Of a stretch of DNA of 64,000 nt, positions 52,280 through 64,000 are shown in pieces; the first letter of the stretch is position 1, and every line of letters starts with the position of its first letter. The stretch spans positions 37,958,058 to 38,022,057 of the forward strand of contig CM043946.1 of the NCBI GenBank assembly GCA_014529385.2, read 5' to 3'. The notes under the pieces were generated by a model. The model saw only the letters and a list, made by a program, of their open reading frames with translations. It made no database searches and had not been told where the DNA came from. A program made the position numbers and the translations under genes. This DNA comes from Adiantum capillus-veneris. Taxonomy: Eukaryota > Streptophyta > Polypodiopsida > Polypodiales > Pteridaceae.

Positions 52280-53830
52280 TTATTTCGTTTCTAGAGTGTG
52301 AATATTACAAGTGGAAGGTGTTGGTATGCTCATCACACTCATAAATTTTGGTAGCACTCCTAGCTTTTCAGCTAGCTCCATAGAGATGAAATTGTGGGTG
52401 GAACCATTATCAAAGAGAAAAGGAGCATCATGCTCTCTTACCTTTCCGCAAGTGTAAGAAAGTGGGGACCCCTTTGCATTAAGCAACCTCTTGTAGAGCC
52501 TCAACCATGGCGGCTCTAGGTTGTTCATTGTCGCTAGCTTTCCTTTGTGGACATTTTCGATAGGATTGCCCTTGTTCTCCGCAATTAAATCATTTGTTAT
52601 CTGTACGATAACGCTCAATCTCTTCAGGAGAGAGTCGATTCTTACCTTTGCAGACTCCTTTCTCCTTAGTCTTTTTGTTGTAGTTGTCAGGGTTGCTCTT
52701 GGAAGCATTCGTTTCGTTGTTCTTTGCATTGGGCTCGCCTTGATTCTTTGTATCCATGGGCTTAAAATTCTTCTTAGCCCTTTGTTGGAAATTGATGCGA
52801 GGAGCAACCAGAGTGTGGTGAATAACTGTAGAGATGGTCTTTGGCTCATACTCAACCATATCCTTGGAAAGACCAGCACAAAATTGTTGCTTTTGCTCCC
52901 CAAAATCTATCTTTTTGTAGACGGATGCTTTGAGATGTAACTCCCAAAATTTGTCTACATACTTGTGGATAGATTCATAAGGAGACATCTTCAACCTTCT
53001 CCATGTTGTGAGCACTTTGTCTTCGGCATCTCCTGGAAGAAATTGCTTCATTATTGAATCTCTCATGTTCTTCCATGTCTTTGGAGCTTGCCCATTTGCT
53101 CGTAGACTAGCCCACCATTGTCTGGCAGACTTCTGTAAATACATGGATACATTTCGAAGCTTGGAGGACCCCGTGAAATCCTCATCTCTGAAGGCTGCAT
53201 CAAATTGCTGGATGAAGGCCAACACTTTGTCTAAGGCGCCATAGGTGCCATCATAGGTGAGAAAAGTGATTTTATTTCCTCCCTCTTTGAATTTATTCTC
53301 TTGTAGAACCTCTTCCAAGCAGCATAAGACCTTTGGTGTCCTTTCCTCCTAGGTGGTGATAAGCCGCTACTTTCATCAGAAGAGGAAGATGAAGGGGAGG
53401 AAGAAGGAGAAGATGGAGATTTCTTCCTTCTCTTTTCCTTCCTTCTATCTTTCCTTTCCCTCTTCTTGTCTTCACGAGGAGGCGGAGATCTCTTTCTTTT
53501 CGGTGGTGACTGTGACCTTTGAAACCTTCGTCGTCGCGGAGCTACATCCTCATCATCGGAAGAATTAGAAGTGTGTTCCTTGTCTTCCATTGGGGATTTA
53601 TCCTCATGTGTGCTCTCATGACTTTGAGGAGGCAATTCCTTGCCTCTTTGCTCATGGGATACCAGTCGGCTTTTCTCTCGTTTTGCCGCAAGAATCCCTC
53701 TTTTGGAAGTCTCACCATGAGGCCTCTCAAAAATTCTTTCATCTTGGGGAATTATGGGTAATGTGCTAGCTTGAAGTTGAGCTTGCACTTCAGTATGTAG
53801 AGCAAGATTACCCATTGCTTGTTATAGACT
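52280..53830 (-). pseudogene. Gypsy G6 relic: gag and protease
   Basis: The minus-strand gag starts MGNLALHTEVQAQL at 53815 and has a strongly basic RS-rich segment (for example RRRRFQRSQSPPKRKRSPPP), then shifts frame near 53290. The retrotransposon gag domain follows (SARQWWASLRANG, FLPGDAEDKVLTTWRRL). A TGA at 52590-52592 replaces the first Cys of the zinc knuckle (FNCGEQGQSYRKC). In another frame the protease reads FLFDNGSTHNFISMELAEKLG, resembling the D-S-GSTHNFI pattern of chromovirus-type elements but with Asn at the second place. RT and integrase are absent. Confidence 0.85.
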
Positions 53831-54030
53831 GGAGACAAGAAAATTCACAAGCATAGGAGCATCATTAATTGCACCGTCATGTGCAAAATCAAAGTCATCT
53901 ACACTAATTCTACTCTCTTGATTATTTCAGCCATGTTGCTAGATTGTGTAAATGCTACTTCGTGTTGCAAAAAGCAATTTCAACCGTCCTGAACTACTCT
54001 AGGACCTCCCTTCTTAAGCAAGAAAAGAGA

Positions 54031-54051
54031 AACATAATGCTATGATATCAA
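54031..54051 (-). other. Degenerate primer-binding site of G6
   Basis: The minus strand reads TTGATATCATAGCATTATG right after a possible LTR end (GTTACA). It resembles the initiator-Met site TTGGTATCAGAGC with two or three changes. It lies about 215 bases upstream of gag. Confidence 0.5.
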
Positions 54052-55134
54052 TGTAACAAAATTGAACTTAATCTTTGTAACTAGCGGAAAATAGCATGAC
54101 TTGGCGAGCTTCACATTAAGCAAATTCCTTAAGAACATAGAGAAAGTGCTTGGCTGAAGATAGCATCATGATCTACACAACTATCTAGCATGGCATGAAC
54201 AATAACTTGAAAAAGAGAGATTGACAACAGTTGAGGACCGGATTTACTTGGAGTTGGTCCCCCCTTCAAAAGGCTTTTGTATTATAGGAACCCCCGTGAA
54301 GATGGAGACCTCATGCATCACAACATGCTTCTTTCTACAACTTAACATAACCCAACCCTCTGTCCCAAGACCTCAGACACCTTCAGAGGTAGCAAGGAAT
54401 GAGGTAGATTGAGGGAAGAAGAAGTATTCATACGAGAAATAAGTATTCTTATCCATAGATTACTCATAGAGCTTAGCATAGCATAGTAATGAAGATGGAG
54501 AGAAGATGAGCGTGCTTTAGCATGTCTCTTGCTTGGATTTGCATTCCATACACAAGAGTTGTTGATGTAGGCTCTCTACTTCTCAAGCTTGGAGAAGGAG
54601 CTGAAGATTTCCATTAAAGCTTGGCACTTTGTCTTCCTCGCAATGGGAGCGTGAGAGAAGAGATCACTCCATGCTCATGCCTTGAAGAATGAATGAAAAT
54701 ACACTAGATGCATTGGTTTTGTGTGAGGGGCTTGCTCTAGCATGTGCCTTGTGAGTGAGGGCCAATGAGAATGATTTTGCCTACTCTTCCTCTCACACAC
54801 ACACACACACACACATGTAAATAATGAGGATGCAATAGAGCTACACAAGACAAGCACAAAGCACACAGAGATGGAAAGCTTATTTTTTCTTCGCAGAAAG
54901 AGAGTACAAAATGACTAAGTGCTAAAGCTGAAAAGTAGCACATATGTACATGCGGTCACTAAGTGTGAACTCACTAGAAGCGTACTAGGCTAGCACTATA
55001 AGTGTAGTCCAGCTGTAGAATCACTGGCAGAGATCCTCCGTGTCAGTCACCTAACACGCCAGTGAGTAAATGCCGTAAGCGGCCAAGACCCGTAGTGGAT
55101 ACCAGCTCAAGGTGTAGAGCTCGACATTTCAACA
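54052..55134 (-). mobile_element. Abutting LTRs: 5' LTR of G6 and 3' LTR of copia C
   Basis: The right edge (55134) starts the copia C 3' LTR on the minus strand (TGTTGAAATGTCGAG after the purine tract at 55135-55146). The left edge (54052) ends the G6 5' LTR. The boundary between them cannot be placed because neither has a partner copy. A (CA)n run lies at about 54793-54815. Confidence 0.5.
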
Positions 55135-58100
55135 CTCCCCCTCGAGCTCTGCATGTCGCAGAGTCCAAGCATAGTCCGGAAACGTCAAAGCTTCTCAGCT
55201 CCAAGGGCCTTGGTAAAGATATCCGCTATCTGATCCTCTGTGCTGACATAGACCAAGTCGATGTCGCCCGCCAACACTCGCTCTCGAACGTAGTGGTAAT
55301 GGACCTCTATGTGTTTGGTCCTAGCATGAAACACTGGGTTCCTAGCCAACTGCATGCTGCTGAGGTTGTCACAATGAATGACAATCTGCTGGTCCACCTG
55401 CACTCCCAAGTCCTCAAGTAATGTGCGTAGCCAAGCTACCTCGCACGCCGCAACTGCTGCACCTCTATACTCGGCCTCTATGCTCGATAAAGCAACCGTA
55501 GGCTGCTTTTTGCTACTCCAAGTAGCAGCAACACTCCCAAAAGAGAACATGAAGCCACTCGTAGACCTCCTATCAACAATGCTACCTGCCCAATCTGCAT
55601 CTGTATACCCATACAATGCTAATGGTGCATGTGCTGCATAGAACAATGCGTAGTCAAGAGTCCCTTGCACATACCTAAGTGTGCATCGTACTCCATCCAA
55701 ATGTGGCTTCCTCGGAAGCTTCATGAACTGACTCTCCAAGCCTACTGTGTAGCTCAAGTCTGGCCTCGTGATAGTCAAGTAGATTAGACTACCCACAATC
55801 TTCCTGTACATGTTGACATCCTCAACAACATCACCCTTCTCTGCACTCAGCTTTGCATTCACATCCAAGGGAATAGAAATTGGCTTACAATCAACCATAC
55901 CATACTTTGACAACATGTCCAAAGCATACTGTCTCTGTGATAGCCATACACCCTCTGGAGTCCTGATCACCTCAATGCCAAGAAAGTAGCGCAACTCGCC
56001 TAAATCTTTCATTTCAAACTCCTGTTTGAGAAGACCCTTCACATGGTCAATCTCCATAGCATTGTCACCAACAATAATAAGGTCATCTACATATATGGTA
56101 ATGACCACAATCCCCACATCACTCTCACGTACATAGAGTGAATGATCAGCATGAGCTCTCCTAAAACCAATACTGACAAGATACTTGGCAATCCTGTCAT
56201 ACCATGCTCTAGAGCCCTGCTTCAAACCATACAAAGCTTTGAGAAGTCTGCATACATAATCTGGGTAACCTGGATCGACATAACCAGGTGGCTGATCCAT
56301 ATACACTTCCTCTTGCAACTCACCATTCAAGAAGGCATTCTTTACATCCATTTGATGCATAATCCATCCTCTAGATGCAGCCACTGCTATGACAGCTCTC
56401 ACAGTCGTCATCTTTGCCACTGGAGCAAAGGTCTCCTCATAGTCTATGCCATACGTCTGTGCATAACCCTTTGCGACCAGCCTTGCCTTGTGACGCTCAA
56501 TGTTACCATCAGCCGTATGCTTGGTTTTATACACGCATTTACATCCAATAGCTTTCTTTCCACTTGGAAATGGCACCAACTCCCATGTGTCATTTGCTTC
56601 CAATGCAGCCATCTCTTCATTCATTGCATCATCCCAATGCACATTTCCAACTGCATCCTCAAAACATGTGGGCTCCACATCCTGTATCACCTTAGCCATG
56701 TAGGCTTGGTGATGTGCTAGATACCCATCATAAGTCAATTTCTGAACTAGATTTCTGACTTTATTAGATCTGCGTGGTCCTGGGTCACTCCTTTGCCCTC
56801 TAGCATCTTCTTGTACTTTACTTACCCCAGGTGTCCTGACAACCGGAATTCCAAATTTCTCATCAAGACTTTGTTCAGAACCATCTAAATCCATGTCTAC
56901 ATGTGAAAAACCTGATGATGCATCAGCCATAAAGGGAGGTTCATCAACCTTTTCCTTTCCTTTTCGTGATACATTCCTTGTACCTGTTGGTGGAGTAACC
57001 TACGTACGTAGTCTACCGTTCCATGGTTTCTCAACAGAGCCACGAGAAGAGGACTCTTGTGGTCCACTCAAAACCAGTGACTGTGGCCTCACATTTTGTA
57101 CAACCACATCATCTTTTACATCATCCCCAATAGTGCCATGTGCATTACTATACCAGCTGCTCATCTCATCAAAGACTACATCTCTGCTCACTCGTAATTC
57201 TTGTGTAGTAGGATTGTAGCACCTGTACCCCTTTTGTTCAAGGGAATATCCCACAACAATACATTTCTCTGCTTTAGGATCCAATTTTCTACGCAACTCA
57301 TCTGGTACATGCACGTAAGCTATGCAGCCAAACACTTTCAAGTGTGCCAAATCAGGCTTTGTACGTGTAAACTTTTCCTCAGGTGTTACATCATGCACCG
57401 CAGCTGTAGGTGTCCTGTTCATAATGTACACAACTGTATTTACGGCTTCAGCCCAGAAATGATGAGGCATGTTCTTCTCATTCATCAATGCACGTGCAAC
57501 CTCTGCAATGTGCCTGTTTTTCCTTTCTGCGACTCCATTCTACTGTGGAGTATATCTACATGTAAACTGCCTGTGTATACCATGCATTCGCAGAAAATCT
57601 GAAAAATCATTGGAGAAGTACTCTCCCCCTCCATCTGACCTCAATGTCTTGATTTGCATATTTGTCTCCTTCTCAGTCATGACTTTGAAGTCCTGAAAGT
57701 GACCAAACACTTCACTTTTGTTACGCATGAAGTAGACCCATACTTCCCTTGTATGGCCATCGATGAAAGAGACATAATACCTGCAGCCATGTATACTTGC
57801 AGTATCGGTTGGACCCCAAACATCTGTGTGCACCACCTCAAGTGGATTTTTACATACATTGCGCTCATGTGGAAATGAGCCCTTTGACTATTTTCCAAAC
57901 TGGCATGCTGCACACACTTTATGCATACCATCCACCTTGAATTTGGGAAAACCTTTTACAATCTGTTTTGATTGCATGCTGCGCAATCTCTGCTCATTGA
58001 CATGGCCAATGCGTTTGTGCCAAATGTCAACATCAGCCACAACACCTGTGCCGTGTGCAAATAATGCAGCTTTTACCTCAGGCATGTCTACATTCAGCGT

Positions 58101-59455
58101 AAACATTATGTCCACACATTTTCCCTCTGTGATCAGCTTACAGCCATTCTGGAAATCTTCTACATAACAGCCATTTGGATTGAAGCGAACCTGCAAACCC
58201 TGCTCAACCATTTGTCCAACAGAAACAAGATTCTTTGTAATGTTTGGGACATGAAGTACATCTGCTAAGTACTTTGATTTCCCACTCTTTGTATATAGAG
58301 GTATGTCCCCTACCTGAGCAATGGGGTGAGCTGTGTCATCTCCTGTCTGCACATAGCCCGACACATATGGTTTGTGTATATCTCTAAACCACTCTCCACG
58401 AGACTTCATGTGATTAGAGGCACCTGAATCCACATATCAAACATCATCTTGGGTGGAATTCTCTGCAGTCATTGTATTCATTACATGTTGCATAACAAAC
58501 ATGCGCTCGTTTTTGTTGTCATCTACATCTCTGCTAGTAGATGCATAGTTGCCCTGCTCTCTCTTTCCACTTGCTTTTCCCTTTGGACAGTCACGTGACA
58601 TGTGACCTCTTTCACCACAAGTCCAACATTCTCTGCTATCTGGAGTATGTTGCTGCCTGCTTGATCCTGCTCCACGACCTCTTTGACTCCCCCTGCCTTG
58701 AGACTGGTTTCCCCTGCCACCTGTATTGTTTTGATTTGATTGACCTTCCAGAAACTGGCCCCTACAACCCCTTGGGCCTCGACCACGACCTCTACCTCTA
58801 CCTCTGTTGGAGTTAGAATAGAAGGCCTGTTCAGAATTATTTCTGCCATGAGAAGAAGATGTGTCAAGGTTCTTCTCCTCCAGAATAAGCATAGAAATCA
58901 AATCTTGGAACACGAGGATGTCGTCTCTTGTATTCATGGAAGACCTGAAATGTACATACTCATCTCCTAGACCATCCAAGCATACACAAACAATGTCATC
59001 ATCTTCCACTAAGACTTTAATAGATCGAAGAGCCTCAATGATACTCTTGATCTTCAAAGCATAATCATTGATGGAGAGGTTGTTCCTCTTAACCTGATTT
59101 AGCTCCGACTTTAGTTGAAGCTTCCTAGCCTTGGTGTTCACCTCGAACACTTTGCCTAAGTTTTTCCATGCAATGGCGGGGGTTTCAGCATCCTGTAGAT
59201 AGCCCATCATGCCATCTGTGATGCTCATAGAAAGCCAATACATCACTTTGCTTTGGCCTTGTTGCCAGTCCTGAAAGCTTTCCTTTGTTCTGCTGTAGCA
59301 TTTGCCTCGGGAATCTCTGGTTCCTTTTCATTGTCTCCTTCTACATAGTCCCAATAACCTTTTCCTTTTAGGAAATTTGTTATTCTGAACTTCCATGCAG
59401 GGTAGTTATTTTTCTCAAGCTTCTCAGTAACAATCTGACTGAAACCGTCAGACAT
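55135..59455 (-). pseudogene. Copia C: gag, protease, integrase, RT, RNase H
   Basis: One almost continuous minus-strand frame starts MSDGFSQIVTEKLEKNNYPA at 59455. Gag has a glycine/arginine-rich linker and zinc knuckle CWTCGERGHMSRDC. Protease: YVDSGASNHMKS. Integrase: WHKRIGHVNEQRL, CAACQFGK, VHTDVWGP, RSDGGGEYFS, NGVAERKNRHIAE. RT: ARLVAKGYAQ, DVKNAFLNGELQEEVY, YVDDLIIVG. RNase H: YTDADWAGSIVDRRSTSG, SSIEAEYRGA, HYHYVRERV. Defects: one frameshift in gag near 59270 and stops at about 58434 (TGA for TGG), 57885 (TAG), 57537 (TAG for CAG), 57000 (TAG) and 55185 (TGA for CGA). It is otherwise full length, about 1,430 codons. The 5' LTR and primer site are missing. Confidence 0.93.
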
Positions 59456-59562
59456 CTTGAAGCACTAAGACAAAATAGTTGCAATTTGCAAAAACCTGCA
59501 AATCTGCTGAATCTGCTATCGTGGTACCTGTAACGCTTTCTACACTCAACGAGTGTCCACAA

Positions 59563-60741
59563 TCAAGCGTACATACAACCACTGTACTTGTACAATAAAT
59601 CTCTGTATACTGCACTTTTTGTAGCACCACTGTCGAAATACCACACATGTGAATCTGCAGCAATTGACAAGCATGCATCATGGACAACAGGATTGTAAGT
59701 GCACTCTGCGCTAAAAGCCCATTCTACATCAACATCAGCATTACAGTATCCTTTCACAGAAGACTCAACAATGGCTGCATTTTGTAGTGGAACCAGCATT
59801 TGCAGGGAACCACCTTCTTTCTTCTAAGCCTCTTTGGCCTTCAACTTAGGACATGACTTGATCAAGTGATCATTGGCTTTACAATAATGGCAACACATCT
59901 TTTTTTTCCCCCTATCACTAGAATTGCCAAACGAAGTGCTACCATTAGAAGCATTATGAATAGAATTTTTGCCACTCGCAGCAGAACCATAAGAAGTGGC
60001 TGCATTACTGTTACCACCCTTTCTTTGAGAAGCAATAAAAGCTTGTTCAGCTGCATGCTGCCTAGTCCTGTTTTTTTTGGAAAGTGACTCTTGCAACAGC
60101 AATGTGCATAATGCATCAAACTTGACAACTTCAGGATTTCCTTGGGTCATAAGTCTCCAAGTACTAGCAAAAGTCTGGTAGGAATCTGGTAAGGCATCAA
60201 GAACAGTCTGCACAAGGGAACTATCGGAAATGGCTTCACCTGCAGAAATAAGTTGCTCATTGATATCCTTGACACTAGCAAGGAAAGTGTCCATATCATC
60301 TTCCTCATGCATAATCTTCGACTCCAGCTCTTTACGTAGCAAAGAAATTTTAGCCTCATTGCGGCTTGCATAAAGACCTGCTAAAATATCCCAAGCCTGT
60401 TTTGCAGATTTTGCTGAATGGACGTGAGGAACAATGGTGCGCTTCATAGACAACGCAATAAATGCATCAGCCTGCGCATCCTTAACATCCCAATGAGCTT
60501 GTTCTGCCATAGGCAAAACAACTCTAACAGCTGCAATCCTTGCAGCAAGACCTGCAACATCCTCAACATCTCCTACATCCTCAGAACCAGGACGTACATC
60601 AATGCCCTGCACACTGTTCCAGACACCCTTTGACACAAGAACATGTTGCATCATATAAGCCCACATAGGGTAGTTGTCCCCATCCAACCTGTCCTCAGCA
60701 GCAAACATCTTGAACACATATGTGTTGTTGTTGTCAGCCAT
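59563..60741 (-). pseudogene. Copia D: gag and start of protease
   Basis: ATG 60739-60741 opens MADNNNTYVFKMFAAEDRLD, followed by YPMWAYMMQHVL, the copia gag start; ELESKIMHEEDDMDTFL and LPDSYQTFAST are typical. A zinc knuckle CCHYCKANDHLIKSC is near residue 290. After a TAG (59824-59826) the same frame continues to the protease site VWYFDSGATKSAVYRD and stops near 59563. Integrase and RT of this element are absent; the gag start of copia C follows within 110 bases in the same direction. Confidence 0.9.
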
Positions 60742-61088
60742 GGTAAATGCTGCACCTGATGTGAAAACTGCCCGAGAATAGGAGAAACGGAGCGGGAACA
60801 ACCTGTGCTATATAGCACAAACCGTAGAAGACTATAAGGAACCTGTTATGCTGAAAACGGCACTGACAAAAATTCTGCACAAAATGAAGAAATAGCCTGT
60901 GCAGTACTGCTTGTAGTGGAAACGGAGGCCAAAATGAGCCCAAATCAAAATTCTGAGTAGACCAAGCTCTTCGAGCTTTCCCAAAATTTTTGTCGACCTG
61001 CAACGCTTGCCAAAGCTCACTGAAATCGGAGAAAGTGAGCAGGCGTGTGCTAGAGCATCTGTCGACTAAGCCCGGGAGGACGTGACCT

Positions 61089-61100
61089 GCTCTGATACCA
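61089..61100 (-). other. Primer-binding site (initiator tRNA-Met) of copia D
   Basis: The minus strand reads TGGTATCAGAGC five bases inside the LTR end (ATTCCA). It is identical to the copia A site. Confidence 0.95.
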
Positions 61101-61105
61101 ATTAC

Positions 61106-61420
61106 TGGAATTAGGGTTGCAAAGAAACACACACAGCTTGGAGAAGACGAAGGAAGCTCAAGGCACACAATATAGAGTGTGTTACTTAGTGTGCAATGGA
61201 AAGATGGATAGCCCTAGAGTGATGGGCGTATATACAATGCACGGGGGAGAAAACCTCCTAAAGAGGGAAAAAATGCCCCAGCGGTCCTAGTGTGTTCACA
61301 CACATCACTACCACATGTATATGGTAACAAAGCCGGTTAAACCAAACCCAAGTTATGGCTCAAAAGTTTTGAAAAGGGTCAATCCCAATGTACCATGACA
61401 CTCAAAGCAAGGGGGGTGCT
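61106..61420 (-). mobile_element. 5' LTR of copia D (outer end uncertain)
   Basis: On the minus strand the LTR ends CCTAATTCCA before the primer site. A TATA-like GTATATAC is at about 61226-61233. The outer boundary is not visible because the 3' LTR is missing. Confidence 0.5.
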
Positions 61421-61723
61421 TTAATGGTGAAATATTATCACCTTTCCCTCATTTCATGTAGAATCTCCAAGGTTTCTCTATAGTACTTCAATTCTTGTAT
61501 TTGTTTGCATGAAGGAGAGAGTTAGGGGTTTCCCCTCAATGTTTTGTGTGGGATTGTGTAGAAGAGGCCAAAAGTTTGCATGAATGTGATTACATGGTGA
61601 ATATGGAGGAAGCTAGGATTTTCTATTGCATTTGAAGGGGTTTAAAGTGCACTTGTTGGGGATCTCCATACGTGGGATTCATTAGCAAAACAAAACTAGA
61701 CAACATTCGTAGTAGTTGGTACT

Positions 61724-61951
61724 GTGTTGGAGGAGTTGACTATTTTAGAGAACATGTATCGAGAGAACCCAATGCCAACCTTGAATGCAGAAGCTTTGAC
61801 TAGCATGCAAAGCACAAGAGATCTCTTTTTAAAACCTCATGATTTTGTCATTACGGACCCTTTGTATTTAGCAGAGTGCGGCAAAATTGGTGTGAGTGAT
61901 AGAGTATTGGATGCAACCATAACAACAAAAGAAGCTGCAATAGCTTTGTGA
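61724..61951 (+). CDS. Hypothetical ORF, 75 aa
   Basis: Open from MLEELTILENMYRENPMP to a TGA. It is acidic with a plausible composition (DPLYLAECGKIGVSDRVLD) but contains no known motif. It could be an exon or a transposon-carried fragment. Confidence 0.25.
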   Translation: MLEELTILENMYRENPMPTLNAEALTSMQSTRDLFLKPHDFVITDPLYLAECGKIGVSDRVLDATITTKEAAIAL

Positions 61952-61959
61952 TAAAATGC

Positions 61960-63600
61960 TATATTGGCGCAGTCATGTGGAATGACCGGGTACACCAACG
62001 TAGCACTCAAGAGACAGGATCACTAGTTGTATTTGTTGCAACAACATCAGTGCACAATTGCTGACAAGAAGAAGCAACGACTGTTGCAATCTTCAGCAGT
62101 GCAAGCAACCGATTGCAAGGGCAAATGTCAATTGTGTCTAAAAAAAGCATAATGCAAGCCCTTATCCATCTATAATTGGCATTTCCTAATGCCTACTCAT
62201 ATATTGTATTTAAAGTACAAACAGAGATCAGAGTGAGGCCGGGCAGGTGAGTTGAGTAGAGAGAAATTTTGATGAAGATCAATTGAAGCCAACAACAACA
62301 ACCGACAAACTAAAGGTAATGAATTCTTCATGTGGTGCAATTACAATATCTAAAACAAAAAGGTCCCTCCAACACTGGAGGATAATTATAAAGTACCCCT
62401 CCAACACTGGAGGAGAAAACAAGTATACGATGGAAGGGCACATTCCCTAGGACTTATGGAAATTGAGTGAGGATGGTGCCACCTCCCCACCATACGCACA
62501 TATGGTTGCACCTAATGCATCCCTTTGCATCTACTATCTATATAATTGTAAAATATAGATAGTTACTTAAAACATCGACTAACTCCTAATTTCAATCATG
62601 TCGTGAGTTCATTGAGGTTTCGAGGCACCTTGAAGGAGAGATGGTACAAAGTCTCGAGATTAAGCAACAACACGATATTCATGTACATACCAATACTTTC
62701 TATTTTTTATTCTTTTTGGCATACCTGCCACATTTGTAGCTTCCCTACCCCTTGGCGGTCAGTTTGGTGCTATGAACTCATCTTTTGGGTTTTCCTACAG
62801 TGTGTAGTGCTTAGGTTTCTAGGTGAGGTGCCTATGTCTCGTTCTTTCGTTTTGGTGCACATATTAGTTGTTAGTTGATGTGGAAACAACCACTAATAGG
62901 TAGGGAAATCACCACTCATATCTAGTAGCATGTAGGTGGTTGTCATGTGCGTATGAAAGCTCCAAAGCACAGAAGAATCATGGATTCTAGCTCTCTCTCC
63001 AAGACTCCAAATAGAAAATGACTTAGAGATCCCCCTAAGTTTGTATAAGTGCCAAGTGCTCCCAGAAACCCAATGTGTTTTTTTATTCCATTGGTCCCTC
63101 AATGTACCTTACACTCCCTACGGCTCTTCAATTTCTCCGTTTGGACATCCAAGTAAAGCGGCCACCGTTTTCTTAACGCCAAAATTTGACGTTCTCCGAA
63201 TGCTTCGAAACTTTTTCTAAGAGTGGATTCTGCTTTGGCATTTTGGTGTTTGCTTCCAAAATCTTTGTTGCTCTTTCTGATTTTTTTGGCAATTTTCCAA
63301 AGAAATTAAAACAAGGTACTTAAAAAATCCAAGATTGGTCTAGGAAATTAGGAGAATTAGACCAAAAAATTAGAAGATCAACTCCTTTGCTACACTACAC
63401 ATTCAAATAGACCCCACATATTTTTTCCCATTCTCCAAAGGAGGAGATGTGAGGATTTTGAACAGGTGTTATTGGATCATCCTCACTAGCTTAATTACCC
63501 CATGTTTAGAGAGCGATAGGATGCGCCATCATTGGGATACATGCGCAAGGCAATCCAACAAACGATAAGCCTAGATAGAGGCAATCCTAACATAGCATGC
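61960..63600. other. Mostly uninformative DNA with two small repeats
   Basis: A short duplicated string, CCTCCAACACTGGAGGA, occurs at about 62347-62363 and 62398-62414; it is itself an inverted repeat (TCCAACACTGGA). The dispersed repeat at 62612-62722 is listed separately. No gene is recognised. Confidence 0.5.
62612..62722. repeat. Dispersed repeat, copy 2
   Basis: It matches 48677-48790 (shared ATGGTACAAAGTCTCGAGAT and ACATACCAATACTT). The sequence upstream here (GTCGTGAGTT) shows what may have stood at the copia B insertion site. Confidence 0.75.
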
Positions 63601-63603
63601 AAA

Positions 63604-64000
63604 ATGACCTTGAGAAGATTTGTTTATGAGTACATATGTTGCAAGTTTAATGTGCCACGAGAGATACTTTCTCATTGAGGACCAAGATTTAGAGGACAGT
63701 TGTTTGATTTCTTATGCGAGAAGCTCTACTGACAGCATAGATACAATTCTCCCTATTATCCACAATGTAATGGTCTCAATGAGAGGTTCAATGGAGAGTT
63801 GATAAAGATCTTGACAAAGATGACTCAAACACATGGGAAAACTTGGGATTCAGAGCTGCCTTGTGTGTTGTGGACCTACAAAACTACTATCAAGACAAGC
63901 ACTGGATTTTTCGGTTACCACATGGTTGGCAAGGAAGCTTTACTACCAATTGAAGTAGAAATTCCTGCTCTTAAGTTATTGTCATTGGAAGATGAGAAGA
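63604..64000 (+). pseudogene. Gypsy integrase relic, runs off the window
   Basis: The frame from 63604 reads RRFVYEYICCKFNVPREIL, then GPRFRGQLFDFL, then NSPYYPQCNGLNERFNGEL, then TGFFGYHMVGKEALLPIEVE. This is a gypsy integrase core (the second catalytic Asp position is SH, stop, where SDNG is usual; the Glu is present in NERFNG). Two TGA codons, near 63676 and 63730, break it. The upstream domains are eroded and the downstream part is outside the window. Confidence 0.85.

Noticed and set aside
53008-53244. + strand ORFs opposite the G6 gag
   Set aside because: Shadows of the gag frame; no independent motif.
56142-56720. + strand ORF of 192 codons
   Set aside because: It is antisense to the copia C RT, which has all the expected motifs on the minus strand.
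59456-59562. A possible primer site (GGTACCACGATAGC) between copia D and C
   Set aside because: Too many mismatches to TGGTATCAGAGC and no LTR end beside it.

Overview
The window looks like repeat-dense nuclear DNA of a land plant with a large genome. It holds plant-type Ty3/gypsy and Ty1/copia LTR retrotransposons, TATA-driven LTRs of up to 2.7 kb, a pentatricopeptide-repeat (PPR) gene relic, a gene fragment with a GT-AG intron, and many dinucleotide microsatellites. A fern or other non-seed plant is possible, but I cannot fix the species. I see no rRNA, tRNA or CRISPR features. Most coding sequence belongs to transposons, many of them broken by single nonsense codons.

Layout. 1-3280: end of a gypsy element (G1) whose 3' LTR sits in the integrase of an older gypsy copy. 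3485-3818: PPR relic. 4470-10400: eroded copia and gypsy debris, two minus-strand LTR ends, and one long degenerate coiled-coil reading frame. 10490-11982: gypsy relic G5 (+). 11983-22716: gypsy element G4 (-), carrying a solo LTR of the G2 family at 16049-18756. 22719-26430: end of G5, a duplicated block with a foldback, and two unknown ORFs. 26431-40670: copia element A (+), interrupted by the nearly intact 11.2 kb gypsy element G2 (-, 28502-39708). 40671-43107: truncated spliced host-type gene (-) with a ParB-like motif. 43170-46683: tandem array with a unit of about 442 bp. 46684-48676: 3' half of copia B (+). 49537-50047: small GC-rich gene with a TATA box (-). 52280-54051: gypsy gag/protease relic G6 (-). 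55134-59455: copia C (-). 59563-61400: gag/protease half of copia D (-). 63604-64000: another gypsy integrase relic (+).

How the parts work together. G2 and G4 are related. Both have gag, aspartic protease, RT, RNase H, a second RNase H and integrase, which is the dual-RNase-H layout known from the Tat/Ogre branch of plant gypsy elements. Both also carry, between the primer-binding site and gag, a pair of homologous ORFs of about 70 codons. These stay similar at the amino-acid level while their synonymous sites have diverged. I regard these leader ORFs and the ParB-like spliced gene as the two most novel items. Insertions of the G2 family are flanked by 4-bp duplications (ATAT, ATGC). The order of events read from nesting is: old gypsy relics, then G4 and copia A, then the G2-family insertions.
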